This document shows positions 1 to 9,836 of a DNA stretch of 64,000 bases, piece by piece. Both the position numbers and the translations under genes were made by a program. Under the pieces are notes generated by a model. The model was not told the DNA's origin and did not search any database. It saw nothing but the letters and a program-made list of their open reading frames with translations. The number at the start of each line of letters is the position of its first letter. Position 1 is the stretch's first letter. The DNA is taken from contig QANZ01023366.1 in assembly GCA_003254925.1 (NCBI GenBank), positions 846 to 64,845 on the forward strand, read 5' to 3'. Source of the stretch: Chamaecrista fasciculata (lineage: Eukaryota; Streptophyta; Magnoliopsida; Fabales; Fabaceae).

Positions 1-1672
1 GAGCGCCCGTGGTGGGTGAGGGAAGAGGACGGACGTCCGGTATTTCCAGTGGCGTGGTCGGACGCCATCACGGGGACTAGCCCTATTAAGAGAGGGCATT
101 TGAGCGAGGAGGAGCGGCGGACGGATAGGCTGCTAACCTCGTTTTACAAAAACTATGAACAGACATGTAATATTTTAACTAACACTAACATTTACATTCT
201 TTTTGCATGTGTTTTGGATGGTTTGTTCTGCGTCTAACGAGTGTTATTGGTTTGCAGCAATGAAAGAGGCGCAGAGGAGGCCGGGAAGCCAGGGCGCCGG
301 AAGCTCGGGCGCGGGTGGCCGGACGGAGAGGGGTGGGGAGCCGGGGAGGGCTCAGGGAAGGCCTCAAGGGGGGATGAGGGCGCCACCGGTCGCGCCAGGC
401 GGGAGGCCAAGGGGTTCGGGCCCTTCGTCTCGCGTTACCTCCACTTCTGGGGGCGTGGGGCAGGCGTCGGCGAGCCCCTCGAGGAGGAGAGCCGGACCAC
501 CAGTGTTGGCCCCTGGTGGGATGAGACAGGCGGGGGGCCCGTCGGAGAGGAGGAGGCCGGACGGGAGGGAGAAGGGACCAGCGGAGGAGGAGCCGCCATC
601 GAAGAGGGCGCGTGTGGCCAGCGCGGGGGATCCTGGGTTGTTCATCCACTGGGATGACGAAGAGCTGGATCGGTTCATCAAGGTGAGCCATCCAGATGGC
701 GACGGGCCACGCAACCCGCGGATGGAAATGCCGGACGCCCGGCGAGTCAATGAGGATGGGGAAGCTGAGTTCCCCTATCTACCGGCGCGCCCATTCAGCG
801 GGCGGTTCTCAGGGATAGCTTCCGTCCAATCCCTCTACTCCAACGGTACCTACGAGTGGCATGACACTCTGGTAGCTGATGCCTACAAGCGCCCGCCGGC
901 CGATTATGCGGCGCAATTCGGCGTGATGGCGTCTGTGGCTAGTCACACGGCGCAGACGCTGTCCCACAACCTGGCCAAGGAGGTGGCCCGCCTGAGAGAG
1001 GAGGCTAGGGCGAATGGCAGGGCTGAGCAGCTAAAAGCACTGGAAGCTGCCAGGGATAAGGCACAGGAGGAAGCTATGGCCGGGCGGGCCCAGGTGAAGA
1101 AGCTGGAGGAGGAGAAGAAGAAGGAGAGAGAGAGAAGGAAGAAGGTGGAGCAAGAGGCGGGTCTGCAGCGAGGGGAGGCTGCGGCCGCCAAAGCAGAGCT
1201 GGAGGCGTACCGGGCGGGGGAGGCCCAGAGATTAGAGCGCGCGCGCCGAGACGAACGCCGACAGTGGTATTGGTTTTATATCCAAGCCACATCGCGAGGG
1301 TTCGAGAACTGCAGGAAGCAGCTGGCCTTCTTGAACCCAGGGCAAAATGAGGCGGGCATTGATTACACCTTTGAGGTGCTGCCCAACGGCCAAGGCGGGG
1401 AGGAAATCCGTATGCGCGCGGATGATGACGAGCCCGGGACGCCAATGCCCGATCTGCCGGAAGATTGGACCATCCACGCGCTGGAGGTTCAGGAAGGGCG
1501 GTCCCCTCTTAGGCCAGGGGATGAAGGTTATGTGCCCCCGGCGGACGTCCAGAGTACCGCAGGCAATGAGGCAGACATCGAGCAAATGCTGATCGTCCCG
1601 GACAGTGGGGGTGCGGAGGGCAGCGGCGATCATGCTCCAGGAGATGGCGGGCCGGTGATTCTGGACGATTAG
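1..1672 (+). CDS. Antisense extra gene of element A (C-terminal part), coiled-coil protein
   Basis: This frame runs on the strand opposite gag-pol and ends at 1672. A long exon begins near 258 after an acceptor (TTGGTTTGCAG). A preceding exon ending near 166 at a GT is in matching phase and would start outside the window. The visible protein begins with a Gly/Arg/Pro-rich stretch, then a region around IHWDDEELDRFIKVSH. A long charged coiled coil follows (KALEAARDKAQEEAMAGRAQVKKLEEEKKKERERRKK), and the tail is acidic. Tat elements are known to carry such extra frames after pol, some of them antisense. No enzymatic motif is visible. The gap at 167-257 could also be a simple frame change, so splicing is inferred. 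Confidence 0.6.
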
Positions 1673-2288
1673 AGCGTCCATTAGCTGTAATCTCGGGGGT
1701 GTTCCCCGTTTTGAAATTTTTGGGCGTGTGTGCCCTTCTTTTTTCTTTCGTTAATTTGTATGGGGTGTGTGCCCCTTTTGAACGAATTTGTTGGCCAGTG
1801 AGGCCTTGATTAATGCAGGCCATTAGGCCATTTATTTTATTATTGCTGTGGTGATTATAACTGTTGTTATTTCATATCTGTTGTGTTTGATATTTGCGCA
1901 AGTGTATGTATGTGGGTGTGTGTCCGCCCAACTGAGTTGGCGACCGGACTTTGGGCTAGCCAGCCAAGAGGTAAGGGACCAGCATGGCGTATGAGCAACT
2001 TCTCGGCTCATGGGCGCGCGGGGCGCCAGAAAGAAAGCGTATGGAGGCGTCCCTCCAGCCTTCGAGCTCTTCTTTGGAGCGAAATTACGTGTAGTGAGAC
2101 GTTGTGAGTTAGGCTGTGCCTAAGCGAGAGTAATTGAAACAAACGCGAATGTAAATGAATCGAATAAATTCAAGAGAATGCCATAGTAATATTGATGAAA
2201 TATATTGGCGGTCGTTACATAAAGTAAGTAATTGCAACATGTAAAAGCGTACAAGAGATTACATAAATGTGAAAATACATAAATGAAA
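1673..2288. other. Non-coding spacer of element A between convergent pol and antisense gene
   Basis: The plus strand after the antisense gene and the minus strand after pol converge here, so the 616 bp would hold both 3' ends. I see GGCC-rich short palindromes around 1795-1830 and AT-rich sequence from 2125 to 2280, but no clear AATAAA and no further gene. Confidence 0.5.
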
Positions 2289-5200
2289 TCAAAGCGTGAT
2301 ATTGTTGACCGTGCGGTCGAGATACTTTCTGAGGCTCGCGACATTCCATGTATTAGGCAGACGGCGGCCGTCCAAAGTGGAGAGCACGTACGCGCCACCA
2401 GGGATAACTCTGGTGACCCGGTATGGTCCTTCCCAGTTGGGATGGAGCTTGCCGTGCGAGCGGTTCAGGCGGTCGTTGGCCACATCGCGAAGAACGAGGT
2501 CGCCAACGCCAAAGGATCGGTGTCTGACCCTTTTATTGAAATACTTAGCCATGCGCTCTTTGTAGGCGGCCTGGCGGATGCTGGCGATTTCTCGTACCTC
2601 CTCGAGTTCGTCTAGAGCTATTGCTCGACAGCCTCGGTTTGCCTCCTCATTGTAGTATAAGACCCTGTCGGAGAGAAAGGCGGTCTCGGCTGGAATCATG
2701 GCGGGCGACCCGTACGTGAGGGTGTAAGGTGCCTCGCCTGTGGATTCTTGAGGGGTGATTCGGTAAGACCAGAGGACGGTTGGGAGTTCGTCCGCCCAAC
2801 GGCCTTTGGCGTTGTCGAGTCTGCGCTTCAGCCCATTTAAAATGATGCGGTTGGCGAGCTCGGTTTGGCCGTTGGTCGAGGGGTGCTCGACTGAAGTGTT
2901 ACCGAGGGAGATGTCATACTGGGCGCAGAAATCGCGGAAGGATTCACTGATGAATTGGCGGCCGTTGTCGCTGATGATTCGCTGCGGGACGCCAAAGCGT
3001 GACAGTATGTTCTGCAAGACGAATGTTTTCATCTGGGCAGAGCTGATCGATTTTACTGGTTCAGCCTCGATCCACTTTGTGAAAAGGTCGATCGCGACGA
3101 TGAGGAACCGGCGTTGGCCTGTGGCGGTCGGAAACGGCCCGAGGATGTCAATCCCCCATACGTCAAATGGCCAAGGGGATTCCATTGGGCGCATGTCTTC
3201 GCCCGGAATATGGATGCGATTGGCGTGCTCCTGGCACTTTTGACAAGTTTTTACCAGTGCCGTGGCATCTCGTATGATCGTGGGCCAGTAGTACCCCGAA
3301 ATGAGCACTTTGCGCTTGAGGGTGGGCGCCGCTTGGTGTGAACCACAGAGCCCTTCGTGGAGCTCCTCGAGGATTAGGCGGGCGTCGTTTGGACCTACGC
3401 ATCTGAGGCAGGGCATGGAGTGACCTCGCCGATAAAGATCATTTCCCCAGAGGAAGTAGTGCGCAGCCCGGCGTACCACCTTTCGAGCCTCACTTCTGTC
3501 TGCCGGGAGGGTGCCATCCCGGATGTAGCACATGATGGGCGTTCGCCAATCAGCCGTTGTTGAGATGGCAAGGACCATGGGGCCCTCGATTGATGGGCGT
3601 TCTAAGGTGGTGCGGATGATGGAGGAGCGACTCCGAGCATCTGGCTTGGAGGCCAGTTTGGCTAAGGCGTCCGCCCTAGTGTTCTTAGAGCGCAAGATGT
3701 GTGAGAACTGGGCGGCCCGGATGTGATGGCGCAGGATGTACCTTGCTTTTTCCACGTACTTGAGGATGGTGGGCTCCTTGGCCTCGAAGTCTCCCTTCAT
3801 GTGACCAACCACCAGCTGGGAGTCGCTGTAGACGTGGATGTCCTGGGCGCCCATGCCCACGGCGAGCTCGAGGGCTGCGATGAGCGCCTCGTATTCGGCC
3901 TGATTGTTCGTGGCCTGGAAGCGTATGTCGATGGCCTGTTCAATACTGTAACCATCGGGGGATTCAACAATCACGCCCGCGCCACGGAGCTTGGCGGATG
4001 AGGCCCCATCGATGTAGAGGTTCCACACGATGGGGGTAGGATTGGCGGGCGTCATCTCGGCGACAAAGTCAGCCAAAGCCTGGCCTTTGATGGCGCGTCG
4101 TGGCTCGAAAGTCAGGCCGAATTCGGAGAGCTCAATCGACCAATTGACCAGGCGGCCGGCAATGTCGGGCTGGTGAATGATCTGCCTCATAGGGCGATCG
4201 GTGCGAACGATGATCACATACTGTTGGTAATACGGTCGCAGCTTCCTTGTGGAAACAAGGAGGGCGTACACGAGCTTTTCGAGTAGGTGATATCGTGTCT
4301 CGGCGCCCGTGAGGACTTTGCTTGAAAAGTAAATGGGGCGCTGCTCATCCTTTTCCTCGATGATCAGGACGGAGCTGACTGCCACATCAGTTGCCGCCAA
4401 GTAAACGTAGATAGGCTTGCCAGGCGAAGGGGTGGTGAGGATAGGCGGCCTGCTCAGGTACGCCTTCAATTGCTGGAACGCTTCTTCACATTCAGCCGTC
4501 CATGTGAAGTTCTTCCCTCCTTTAAGAGTTTTAAAGAAGGGTAAGCACCGGTCGCCCGATCTTGCCAAGAAGCGGTGGAGCGCCGCTATGCGCCCGTTGA
4601 GGCGTTGTACCTCCTTTAACGTCTTTGGGGACGCCATGTCAATGATGGCCTGGCACTGGTCCGGGTTGGCCTCTATCCCACGTTGGGAGATCATGAAGCC
4701 TAAGAACTTGCCCCCGGCGACCCCGAAAGCGCACTTGGCGGGGTTGAGCCTCAATCGGTAGTGGCGGAGGATCTGGAAGATCTCCTGTAGGTCAACGAGG
4801 TGGTCGCCACCAGCCTTCGTCTTGACGACCATGTCGTCAACGTAGACCTCGATGTTTTTCCCGATGTTGTCTTGGAAGAACCTGTCCATCATACGTTGGT
4901 ACGTGGCGCCCGCGTTCTTCAGGCCGAAGGGCATGACGTTGTAACAGTAGATGCCCTGTTCAGTGATAAAGGCCGTCTTGTCGACGTCCTTGGGATTCAT
5001 CTTGATCTGATTGTATCCCGAAAAAGCATCAAGGAAGCTCAAGGTGGCGTACCCACAGGTGTTGTCCACCAACTTATCGATGCTGGGGAGTGGGTGAAGG
5101 TCCTTGGGGGTCGCCTTGTTAAGGTCTGTGAAGTCCACACACATCCGCCATTTGCCGTTGGGCTTGGGGACAAGGACGACGTTGGACAGCCAGGTGGGGT

Positions 5201-5456
5201 ACTTGGTTTCCCGAATGAACCCGGCCGCCAGCAATTTGTTCACTTCTTCTTTGGCGGCAAGCTGCCGCTCTAGCCCCAGGACGCGTTTCTTCTGAAAGAT
5301 TCCCGGGCGGTCATCAACATCGAGAGAGTGCATGACCAACTGGGGGTCGACGCCGGGCATGTCCGACGCAGACCATGCGAAAATGTCGCCGTTGGCGAGC
5401 AGAAAGTCAGATAGCCTGGCTTGTTCTTGAGCGGGTAAATCCGCAGAGATGCTCAC
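2289..5456 (-). CDS. pol polyprotein of element A: RT, RNase H, archaeal-type RNase H, integrase
   Basis: The open frame (1055 aa; it opens slightly upstream, near 5528) shows domains in order. Reverse transcriptase has VPKPNGKWRMCVDFTDLN, MPFGLKNAGATYQR and the catalytic YVDDMVVK. The connection/RNase H region follows (YFSSKVLTGAETRYHLLEK). A second RNase H has LYIDGASS, NNQAEYEAL and VYSDSQLVVG. An integrase zinc finger has H-x-GLCGSH and CQKCQ. The DDE core has WGIDILGPFP, ISDNGRQF and HPSTNGQTE, and the C-terminal domain is near GPYRVTRVI. It copies and inserts the element. The frame looks intact. Confidence 0.92.
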   Translation of the reverse strand: MSISADLPAQEQARLSDFLLANGDIFAWSASDMPGVDPQLVMHSLDVDDRPGIFQKKRVLGLERQLAAKEEVNKLLAAGFIRETKYPTWLSNVVLVPKPNGKWRMCVDFTDLNKATPKDLHPLPSIDKLVDNTCGYATLSFLDAFSGYNQIKMNPKDVDKTAFITEQGIYCYNVMPFGLKNAGATYQRMMDRFFQDNIGKNIEVYVDDMVVKTKAGGDHLVDLQEIFQILRHYRLRLNPAKCAFGVAGGKFLGFMISQRGIEANPDQCQAIIDMASPKTLKEVQRLNGRIAALHRFLARSGDRCLPFFKTLKGGKNFTWTAECEEAFQQLKAYLSRPPILTTPSPGKPIYVYLAATDVAVSSVLIIEEKDEQRPIYFSSKVLTGAETRYHLLEKLVYALLVSTRKLRPYYQQYVIIVRTDRPMRQIIHQPDIAGRLVNWSIELSEFGLTFEPRRAIKGQALADFVAEMTPANPTPIVWNLYIDGASSAKLRGAGVIVESPDGYSIEQAIDIRFQATNNQAEYEALIAALELAVGMGAQDIHVYSDSQLVVGHMKGDFEAKEPTILKYVEKARYILRHHIRAAQFSHILRSKNTRADALAKLASKPDARSRSSIIRTTLERPSIEGPMVLAISTTADWRTPIMCYIRDGTLPADRSEARKVVRRAAHYFLWGNDLYRRGHSMPCLRCVGPNDARLILEELHEGLCGSHQAAPTLKRKVLISGYYWPTIIRDATALVKTCQKCQEHANRIHIPGEDMRPMESPWPFDVWGIDILGPFPTATGQRRFLIVAIDLFTKWIEAEPVKSISSAQMKTFVLQNILSRFGVPQRIISDNGRQFISESFRDFCAQYDISLGNTSVEHPSTNGQTELANRIILNGLKRRLDNAKGRWADELPTVLWSYRITPQESTGEAPYTLTYGSPAMIPAETAFLSDRVLYYNEEANRGCRAIALDELEEVREIASIRQAAYKERMAKYFNKRVRHRSFGVGDLVLRDVANDRLNRSHGKLHPNWEGPYRVTRVIPGGAYVLSTLDGRRLPNTWNVASLRKYLDRTVNNITL

Positions 5457-5528
5457 TGTTCTCTCCGGGTGCCCGGGGAAGTGAATTTGGACGAGTGTGT
5501 CCGAAGGTTTGGGGCGTGCGCCCTCGAC

Positions 5529-5805
5529 CTAGTACGACAGATAAAATGCGTATAAGTAAAGAGATGTAGTGGAAAATGAGTTCATTGAATAAATGATTTC
5601 ATTAATCTGATAAAATGGGCGTCCGCCATGTGTAGGTCGGAGCGTACAATTAGAATGACATAAGGGGGGCCTTAAGCATTTTGTAGGAAAGGGAAATAAA
5701 CATAGACATGAAAATGAAAAACAACTAATCTTAAGGCCGGGCGGCTAATCCACCCACTAGAAGTAGTTGCTAAGTGAAGGAGCGTCAGCCACTGGTGTGG
5801 GATAC
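5529..5805 (-). other. Probable Ogre-type intron between gag-protease and pol of element A
   Basis: On the minus strand a donor (GACGAG|GTATCC) lies just before the gag-protease stop. An acceptor (CGTACTAG|GTCGAG) lies at the upstream edge of the open pol frame, and both sit in the same codon phase. The enclosed 277 bp is non-coding. Ogre elements are known to remove a short intron at this place so that some transcripts carry pol. The position is inferred from motifs only. Confidence 0.5.
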
Positions 5806-7947
5806 CTCGTCGCGGAGGTCTGTGATCTCTGACGTGCCCATGTCTGTGTCCTCCCCGGCGGGCTCCGGGGGAGGGGAGTCTGGAACCCCTTCCATTAGTC
5901 GGCGGGTCTGATACCCGGGATCGATCATCACGCGAGCCAGGCTTGTGGCATAGCAGCGGCGACCTTCGAGTTGATCTCCCCTTATACTCGCAGTTCCCCA
6001 ACGTGTAGGGAATTTCATGAGTAGGTGGGCAGTGGAGATCACTGCTCTGAAAGCGTTGAGACTGGAGCGCCCGAGGATTGCGTTGTATGCTGAAGGAGCG
6101 GCTACAACGATGAAGCTGGCGTATGTAGCTGCGGTCCTCGGCGGGTCGCCATCACCCTCGAGGGTGAGCTTGGTTTCGAGTACCCCTTCGGCGGGCGTCC
6201 TTGTCCCAGCGAAGCCAATCAGAGGCTCGTTGAAAGGCTTCAGGGCGCTCAGCGGGATGCCCAGGTGCTCGAAGGCGTGAAAGTAGAGGATGTCTGAGGA
6301 GGATCCTTGATCTACCAGCACGCGCCGTACGTCGATCTCGCCTATGCGCGCCGTTATAACCATAGGCTCATCATACTCCACGGGCTTGAGCTCGTCGTGG
6401 GTGAAAGTGATAGGCGCGTGGATGTCTTCGTGCGAGCGCTTGACGCTCGTATAATGCATGCACATGATGGAGCGCATGATTTGCTTTCGGCTGTGGGGGG
6501 TCTTGTGCATGTGTATTCCCCCAGAGATGGTGTTCACGACGTTGCGGACGGGCGCCTCAGAATGCTTCGAGCCGCCACTTCCGCCCTCAGCGACCTTCCT
6601 GTTCTTCTGATGGGAGGCGTCCCCATCAGACTCCGGCCGCTTTTTCTGTTTGTACTCGGCCAGATGGCCGTCTCGGATTAGCTGCTCGATTGCATCCTTC
6701 AGAGAGATGCACTCATCTGTAGTGTGGCCATAGCCGTTGTGATAACGGCAATGTTTGCTTGTGTCCCGTGGGCGGCCGGTCTTTACCGGGAGGGGCCGGG
6801 CTACCGGAAAGAACTCAAGGGATCCGCAGGCGCGCAGGATCTCTGACCTGGAGACGGTCAGGATGTGGTATGTCGGGAACTTGCCCGTGAAGGGCGTGCG
6901 CTGGGCCCCTGGGGAAGAGTTGGAAGAGCGGTCGTGCCTCTTCCATCTCCCATTGCCATTCCCATTGGCGGGCTGAGCTCGGGTGCTTGTCTGGGCGTTC
7001 TGCATATCCTTCAGCTTGCTGAAGCGACTTTTGGAGGCAACCTGGTTGTCCTCCTTCAGAATGAAATCCCGAACCTGTTTCAACAGCGCGTCCAGGGTTT
7101 TGGGGTTGGCGAGCGCCAACTCGTTTGACACGTTGCCCGGGCGTAAGCCCTGCTTGAAAGCGTGGATGGCCACGCTGTCCTCTAAGTCCTCCACCTCGTG
7201 GCAGCGCTCGGAGAAGCGCTTAAGGAAATCCCGGAGGCTCTCGCTGGAGCCCTGAATAAGGTCTGCCATGACCGTGGAGGGTTTCTTGTACACGATACTG
7301 GTGGCGAAGCGCTTTAGGAAGGCGGCCTCCAGCTCATCGAAGTTATGGATGGAGTAATCCGGTAGGCGGGCGTACCAGTGAAGTCCCTCTGGACCAAGAG
7401 TGGTAGGAAAGAGCTTGCACTTCTTCCCTTCAGTGAGTGATGCCAGTTGGACGTTTGCATGGAACGCCTTCAAGTGCAGATTTGGGTCTGCAGTTGGCTC
7501 GTAGGGTACCATCTTCACGGGCATCTTGAAGCCCTGAGGTACGATATCGCGCTGGATGGATACGGCGAACGGTCCCTTCTGGGGGATGAAGGTGCCCGGC
7601 TCGTCTTCGAAACCAGCAGCAGGTGCGTTTTCTTGGGCCGAGGCGGCCGTGGTGTTACGGCGGCCGGGGTTCGACCCCTGGGGAGTGCTGTGAACCGACA
7701 GGCTCTGGAATTCACGACGTAGGGATTCTGTCTGTTCCCTCATCATGCTGCGAAATACTGCCATAATGTCCATGGCCTGGAAAGTCTGGCCCGTCGCGCC
7801 CATATCGGCTGGTGGTGCAACCCGAGAGGGCGCTCCCTCGTCTCGATGTTCCTCTTGTTCCTGATTCTCCTGGGAGCCTAGGGCGTGCTCCTGGGAATCA
7901 GAGGGTTCGTCCAAGAGCTGATCGCGAGGAGAGTCGCTGTGAGCCAT
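5785..7947 (-). CDS. gag-protease polyprotein of element A (720 aa)
   Basis: Residues 1-110 are acidic and low in complexity. The retrotransposon gag domain covers roughly residues 130-310, with a segment like LHLKAFHANVQLASLTEG. A CCHC-like knuckle, C-x2-H-x4-H-x4-C (CRYHNGYGHTTDEC), lies near residue 400. An aspartic protease region with VLVDQGSSSDILY and the late motif AILGRSSLNAF lies near 545-640. Gag builds the particle and the protease matures it. The stop at 5785 separates it from pol, as in Ogre-type elements, where splicing is known to link the two. The frame is open throughout. Confidence 0.88.
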   Translation of the reverse strand: MAHSDSPRDQLLDEPSDSQEHALGSQENQEQEEHRDEGAPSRVAPPADMGATGQTFQAMDIMAVFRSMMREQTESLRREFQSLSVHSTPQGSNPGRRNTTAASAQENAPAAGFEDEPGTFIPQKGPFAVSIQRDIVPQGFKMPVKMVPYEPTADPNLHLKAFHANVQLASLTEGKKCKLFPTTLGPEGLHWYARLPDYSIHNFDELEAAFLKRFATSIVYKKPSTVMADLIQGSSESLRDFLKRFSERCHEVEDLEDSVAIHAFKQGLRPGNVSNELALANPKTLDALLKQVRDFILKEDNQVASKSRFSKLKDMQNAQTSTRAQPANGNGNGRWKRHDRSSNSSPGAQRTPFTGKFPTYHILTVSRSEILRACGSLEFFPVARPLPVKTGRPRDTSKHCRYHNGYGHTTDECISLKDAIEQLIRDGHLAEYKQKKRPESDGDASHQKNRKVAEGGSGGSKHSEAPVRNVVNTISGGIHMHKTPHSRKQIMRSIMCMHYTSVKRSHEDIHAPITFTHDELKPVEYDEPMVITARIGEIDVRRVLVDQGSSSDILYFHAFEHLGIPLSALKPFNEPLIGFAGTRTPAEGVLETKLTLEGDGDPPRTAATYASFIVVAAPSAYNAILGRSSLNAFRAVISTAHLLMKFPTRWGTASIRGDQLEGRRCYATSLARVMIDPGYQTRRLMEGVPDSPPPEPAGEDTDMGTSEITDLRDEVSHTSG

Positions 7948-8069
7948 AGAAAAGTGGAAATCACCTAGTTCAACAAGGTAAACGTGGGTGAGTTAGCTTT
8001 TGTAAAGAAAAAAGCAACAGAGGGCGGGCGTGAGAGCCCGTAAAGTTCAGCAGGTGAGGAGGTGAAAGT

Positions 8070-8087
8070 CCCCACAGACGGCGCCAA
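8070..8087 (-). other. Primer-binding site of element A
   Basis: Directly after the LTR end the minus strand reads TTGGCGCCGTCTGTGGGG. TGGCGCC is the 3' end of a tRNA complement commonly used as primer by Tat/Ogre-type elements. I cannot name the exact tRNA without a tRNA set to compare. Confidence 0.75.
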
Positions 8088-8651
8088 TGATAAACTGGAA
8101 AATGACTGGCACTTACCTAGTTCACCGGAGAGGGCTGCGAGAGCCAAGACTTGAGCAAAGACCTGCAAAAGCTTCACAGGGGGGCCCTGCGAAGTGTACT
8201 CCGACGCTCAAGTTAGTAAGAGAGTGATAGGAGAGTAAGAGAATTTTAGAGTGTAAGAAGTAGCTAACCTTGAACTGGTGAAATGGGCTCTATTTATAGA
8301 GCAGGGAGGAGAAAGGTGGTCAGCGTGCGGGGCGGACCACGTACTAGACACGATCTCCACCAGCGAAGATGGTGGAGACCGAGATTTGCGGAGCAAGGCA
8401 ATCGTGGGAGATTGCGTGTTGTGCCGCTAGGCGGGCGCCTAGAAACTGGAGATCGTGGGTCAGTAACCCACGATCTTTCGTAACGTGGATTGCGGAGCAG
8501 GGTGATCGTGGGTGGCCACGTGTCATTTGGGGGACGGGCGCCATGACCCAGGATGGATCATGAGCGCCCCTAAGTGTGTTTAGGGCGCCCAATTGGCTCG
8601 AGGGCGCTTCGCGAGGGCTGTTTAGGCGTACGCCCAAATAGTGATGTATCA
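8088..8651 (-). repeat. 5' LTR of element A (564 bp)
   Basis: On the minus strand the LTR opens with TGATACATCACTATTTGGGC at 8651 and closes with CA at 8088, directly before a primer-binding site. It contains a TATA box at 8291-8298. The TG...CA ends and the position next to the primer site define the borders; the partner LTR is outside the window. Confidence 0.85.
8291..8298 (-). promoter_or_regulatory. TATA box in LTR of element A
   Basis: The minus strand reads CTCTATAAATAGAGC here, a near-perfect plant TATA box inside the LTR. Transcription of the element would be expected to start about 25-35 bases downstream, near 8260, and run toward gag. Confidence 0.7.
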
Positions 8652-9696
8652 ACTCCTATAACATTTTATGTCTCGAATTTGGTCCTGTAGCTTTGCTCCA
8701 GGTCCCAAACCAGTCCTATATTTATTTTTATCTCAGTTTTGGTCCCATATGTTTTGAAAACCTCCCACCGTTAGTCCTTCGTCTATTTTAAATTACAGTT
8801 TAGTCCTGAAAACTTCAAGTCCCTTTAACTTTAGTCTCTGACTATCAAAATGAAAGTGAAAGAGCATCCCTGAAGATTTTCAAACCTTACATCTTGGTCC
8901 CTAATCAATAGAAATGCAAAAAAAAAAAAAACAAATTAAAAGAAAATGATAGAGGGACAAAACTGAAAACGCAAAAAATTTAAAACCCACCGGAAAACGT
9001 AGGGAAATCGCCGAGAAAGTCAAAAACTCATCCAAAACCCCAATTCTCACTGAAATCTCACTCAAATAATCACTCTCAAAAGCTTTAAGAAAGAATTTTC
9101 GAAAATCCAAACTTTTGAGGAGGGAGGTGATAGAAGACACCAAACCGAAGCTGGACATTTTGGTGGCAGTTGATGATGTTGTTGTCGGCAGCCCCCATGG
9201 ATGTGAAGCTTGAGAAGAAGAAGAAGAAGGAGGAGGTAGCATCTGTGTTTTTTTTTTTGTTTTTATTCTTTTACTTTGGTGTGAAACCCACTAAAGTTCT
9301 CATTTATTTACATTTCTTACATTTTGATCCTATTATAAAAGGAAAAAAACTTTAATGTAAAAAATTAAAACTTTTTGTCGATGAAAATTAATTTTTTTCT
9401 CTCTTTTTTAATGGAAAAAGTGGATGGAAACTAGTCAAGGACTAATAGTAGAACTTTTAAAAAATTTGAGGGACTAAAACAAAACTTTGAGCAATTTAAG
9501 GGACTAAAATATGACTTTAGCCTTTTCAAAATGGGCTGAAGTGGCATTTAACGGTGAATTTGGATGGAAAGTTAACAGAAGGGTGTTAATTGCTCAAAAT
9601 TAAAAACTAAGGGCCCTCTTTGCACAATTTTAAAACTCTATGTGCACCTAACCTAAAACTTAGGGGTGTATTTGTGCATTTTAGAAAAAAAAAAAA
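8652..9696. repeat. Decayed inverted-repeat (MULE-like) element with unidentified internal sequence
   Basis: The flanks carry the phrases seen in the better-preserved MITEs of this window ('tttggtcc' on the left to about 8900, 'gggactaaaac' on the right from about 9430 to 9520). They point toward each other like degenerate inverted arms. The middle (about 8960-9240) is less AT-rich and has a weak minus-strand open stretch that matches nothing I know. Element A ends exactly at the left edge and may have been inserted into this older element. No target duplication could be found. Confidence 0.4.
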
Positions 9697-9836
9697 AAAA
9701 GAGTACGCACATTAATATAGTGATATAAATACGCATGCATGATTCATGAACCAAGAGGTTTAATTAATTGTTTTAGCTTGTCCTATTTGTATAGTATTAC
9801 GGTCTTAATTAGCCCCCAACATTTCAATAAATTTAA
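9697..9836. repeat. Duplicate of sequence downstream of the LEA_2 gene
   Basis: This stretch is closely similar to 15700-15842, including 'aaccaagaggt', 'tagcttgtcctatttgtata' and 'ttagcccccaacatttcaat'. Together with 10742-10870 it forms a partial second copy of the LEA_2 3' end, split by two later insertions. Confidence 0.8.

Larger units (their letters stand above)
1..8651 (-). mobile_element. Element A: Ty3/gypsy LTR retrotransposon, Tat lineage (left end outside window)
   Basis: Read on the minus strand from 8651 the order is LTR, primer-binding site, gag-protease, a short non-coding gap, pol (reverse transcriptase, RNase H, second RNase H, integrase), then a gene on the opposite strand. 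The 3' LTR must lie left of base 1. A second, archaeal-type RNase H between the first RNase H and integrase, and an extra open frame after pol, are known marks of the Tat lineage (Ogre, Retand, Grande, RIRE2). The visible part looks whole, with no obvious breaks, which suggests a young insertion. It cannot be dated because only one LTR is present. The right edge abuts decayed repeats at 8652; the 5-bp target duplication cannot be checked. Confidence 0.92.

Noticed and set aside
185-691. Minus-strand open frame opposite the antisense gene of element A
   Set aside because: A shadow frame in GC-rich DNA with a Pro/Arg-rich, domain-free product. The plus-strand frame has the coiled coil and the splice-site fit.
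3723-5295. Plus-strand open frames opposite pol of element A
   Set aside because: They mirror the conserved pol frame and encode no domain; typical shadow frames in GC-rich coding DNA.
8901-9242. Possible small gene on the minus strand
   Set aside because: Starts in a Ser-rich low-complexity stretch and ends in a hydrophobic run, with no domain, no homologue I recognise, and location inside a decayed repeat.
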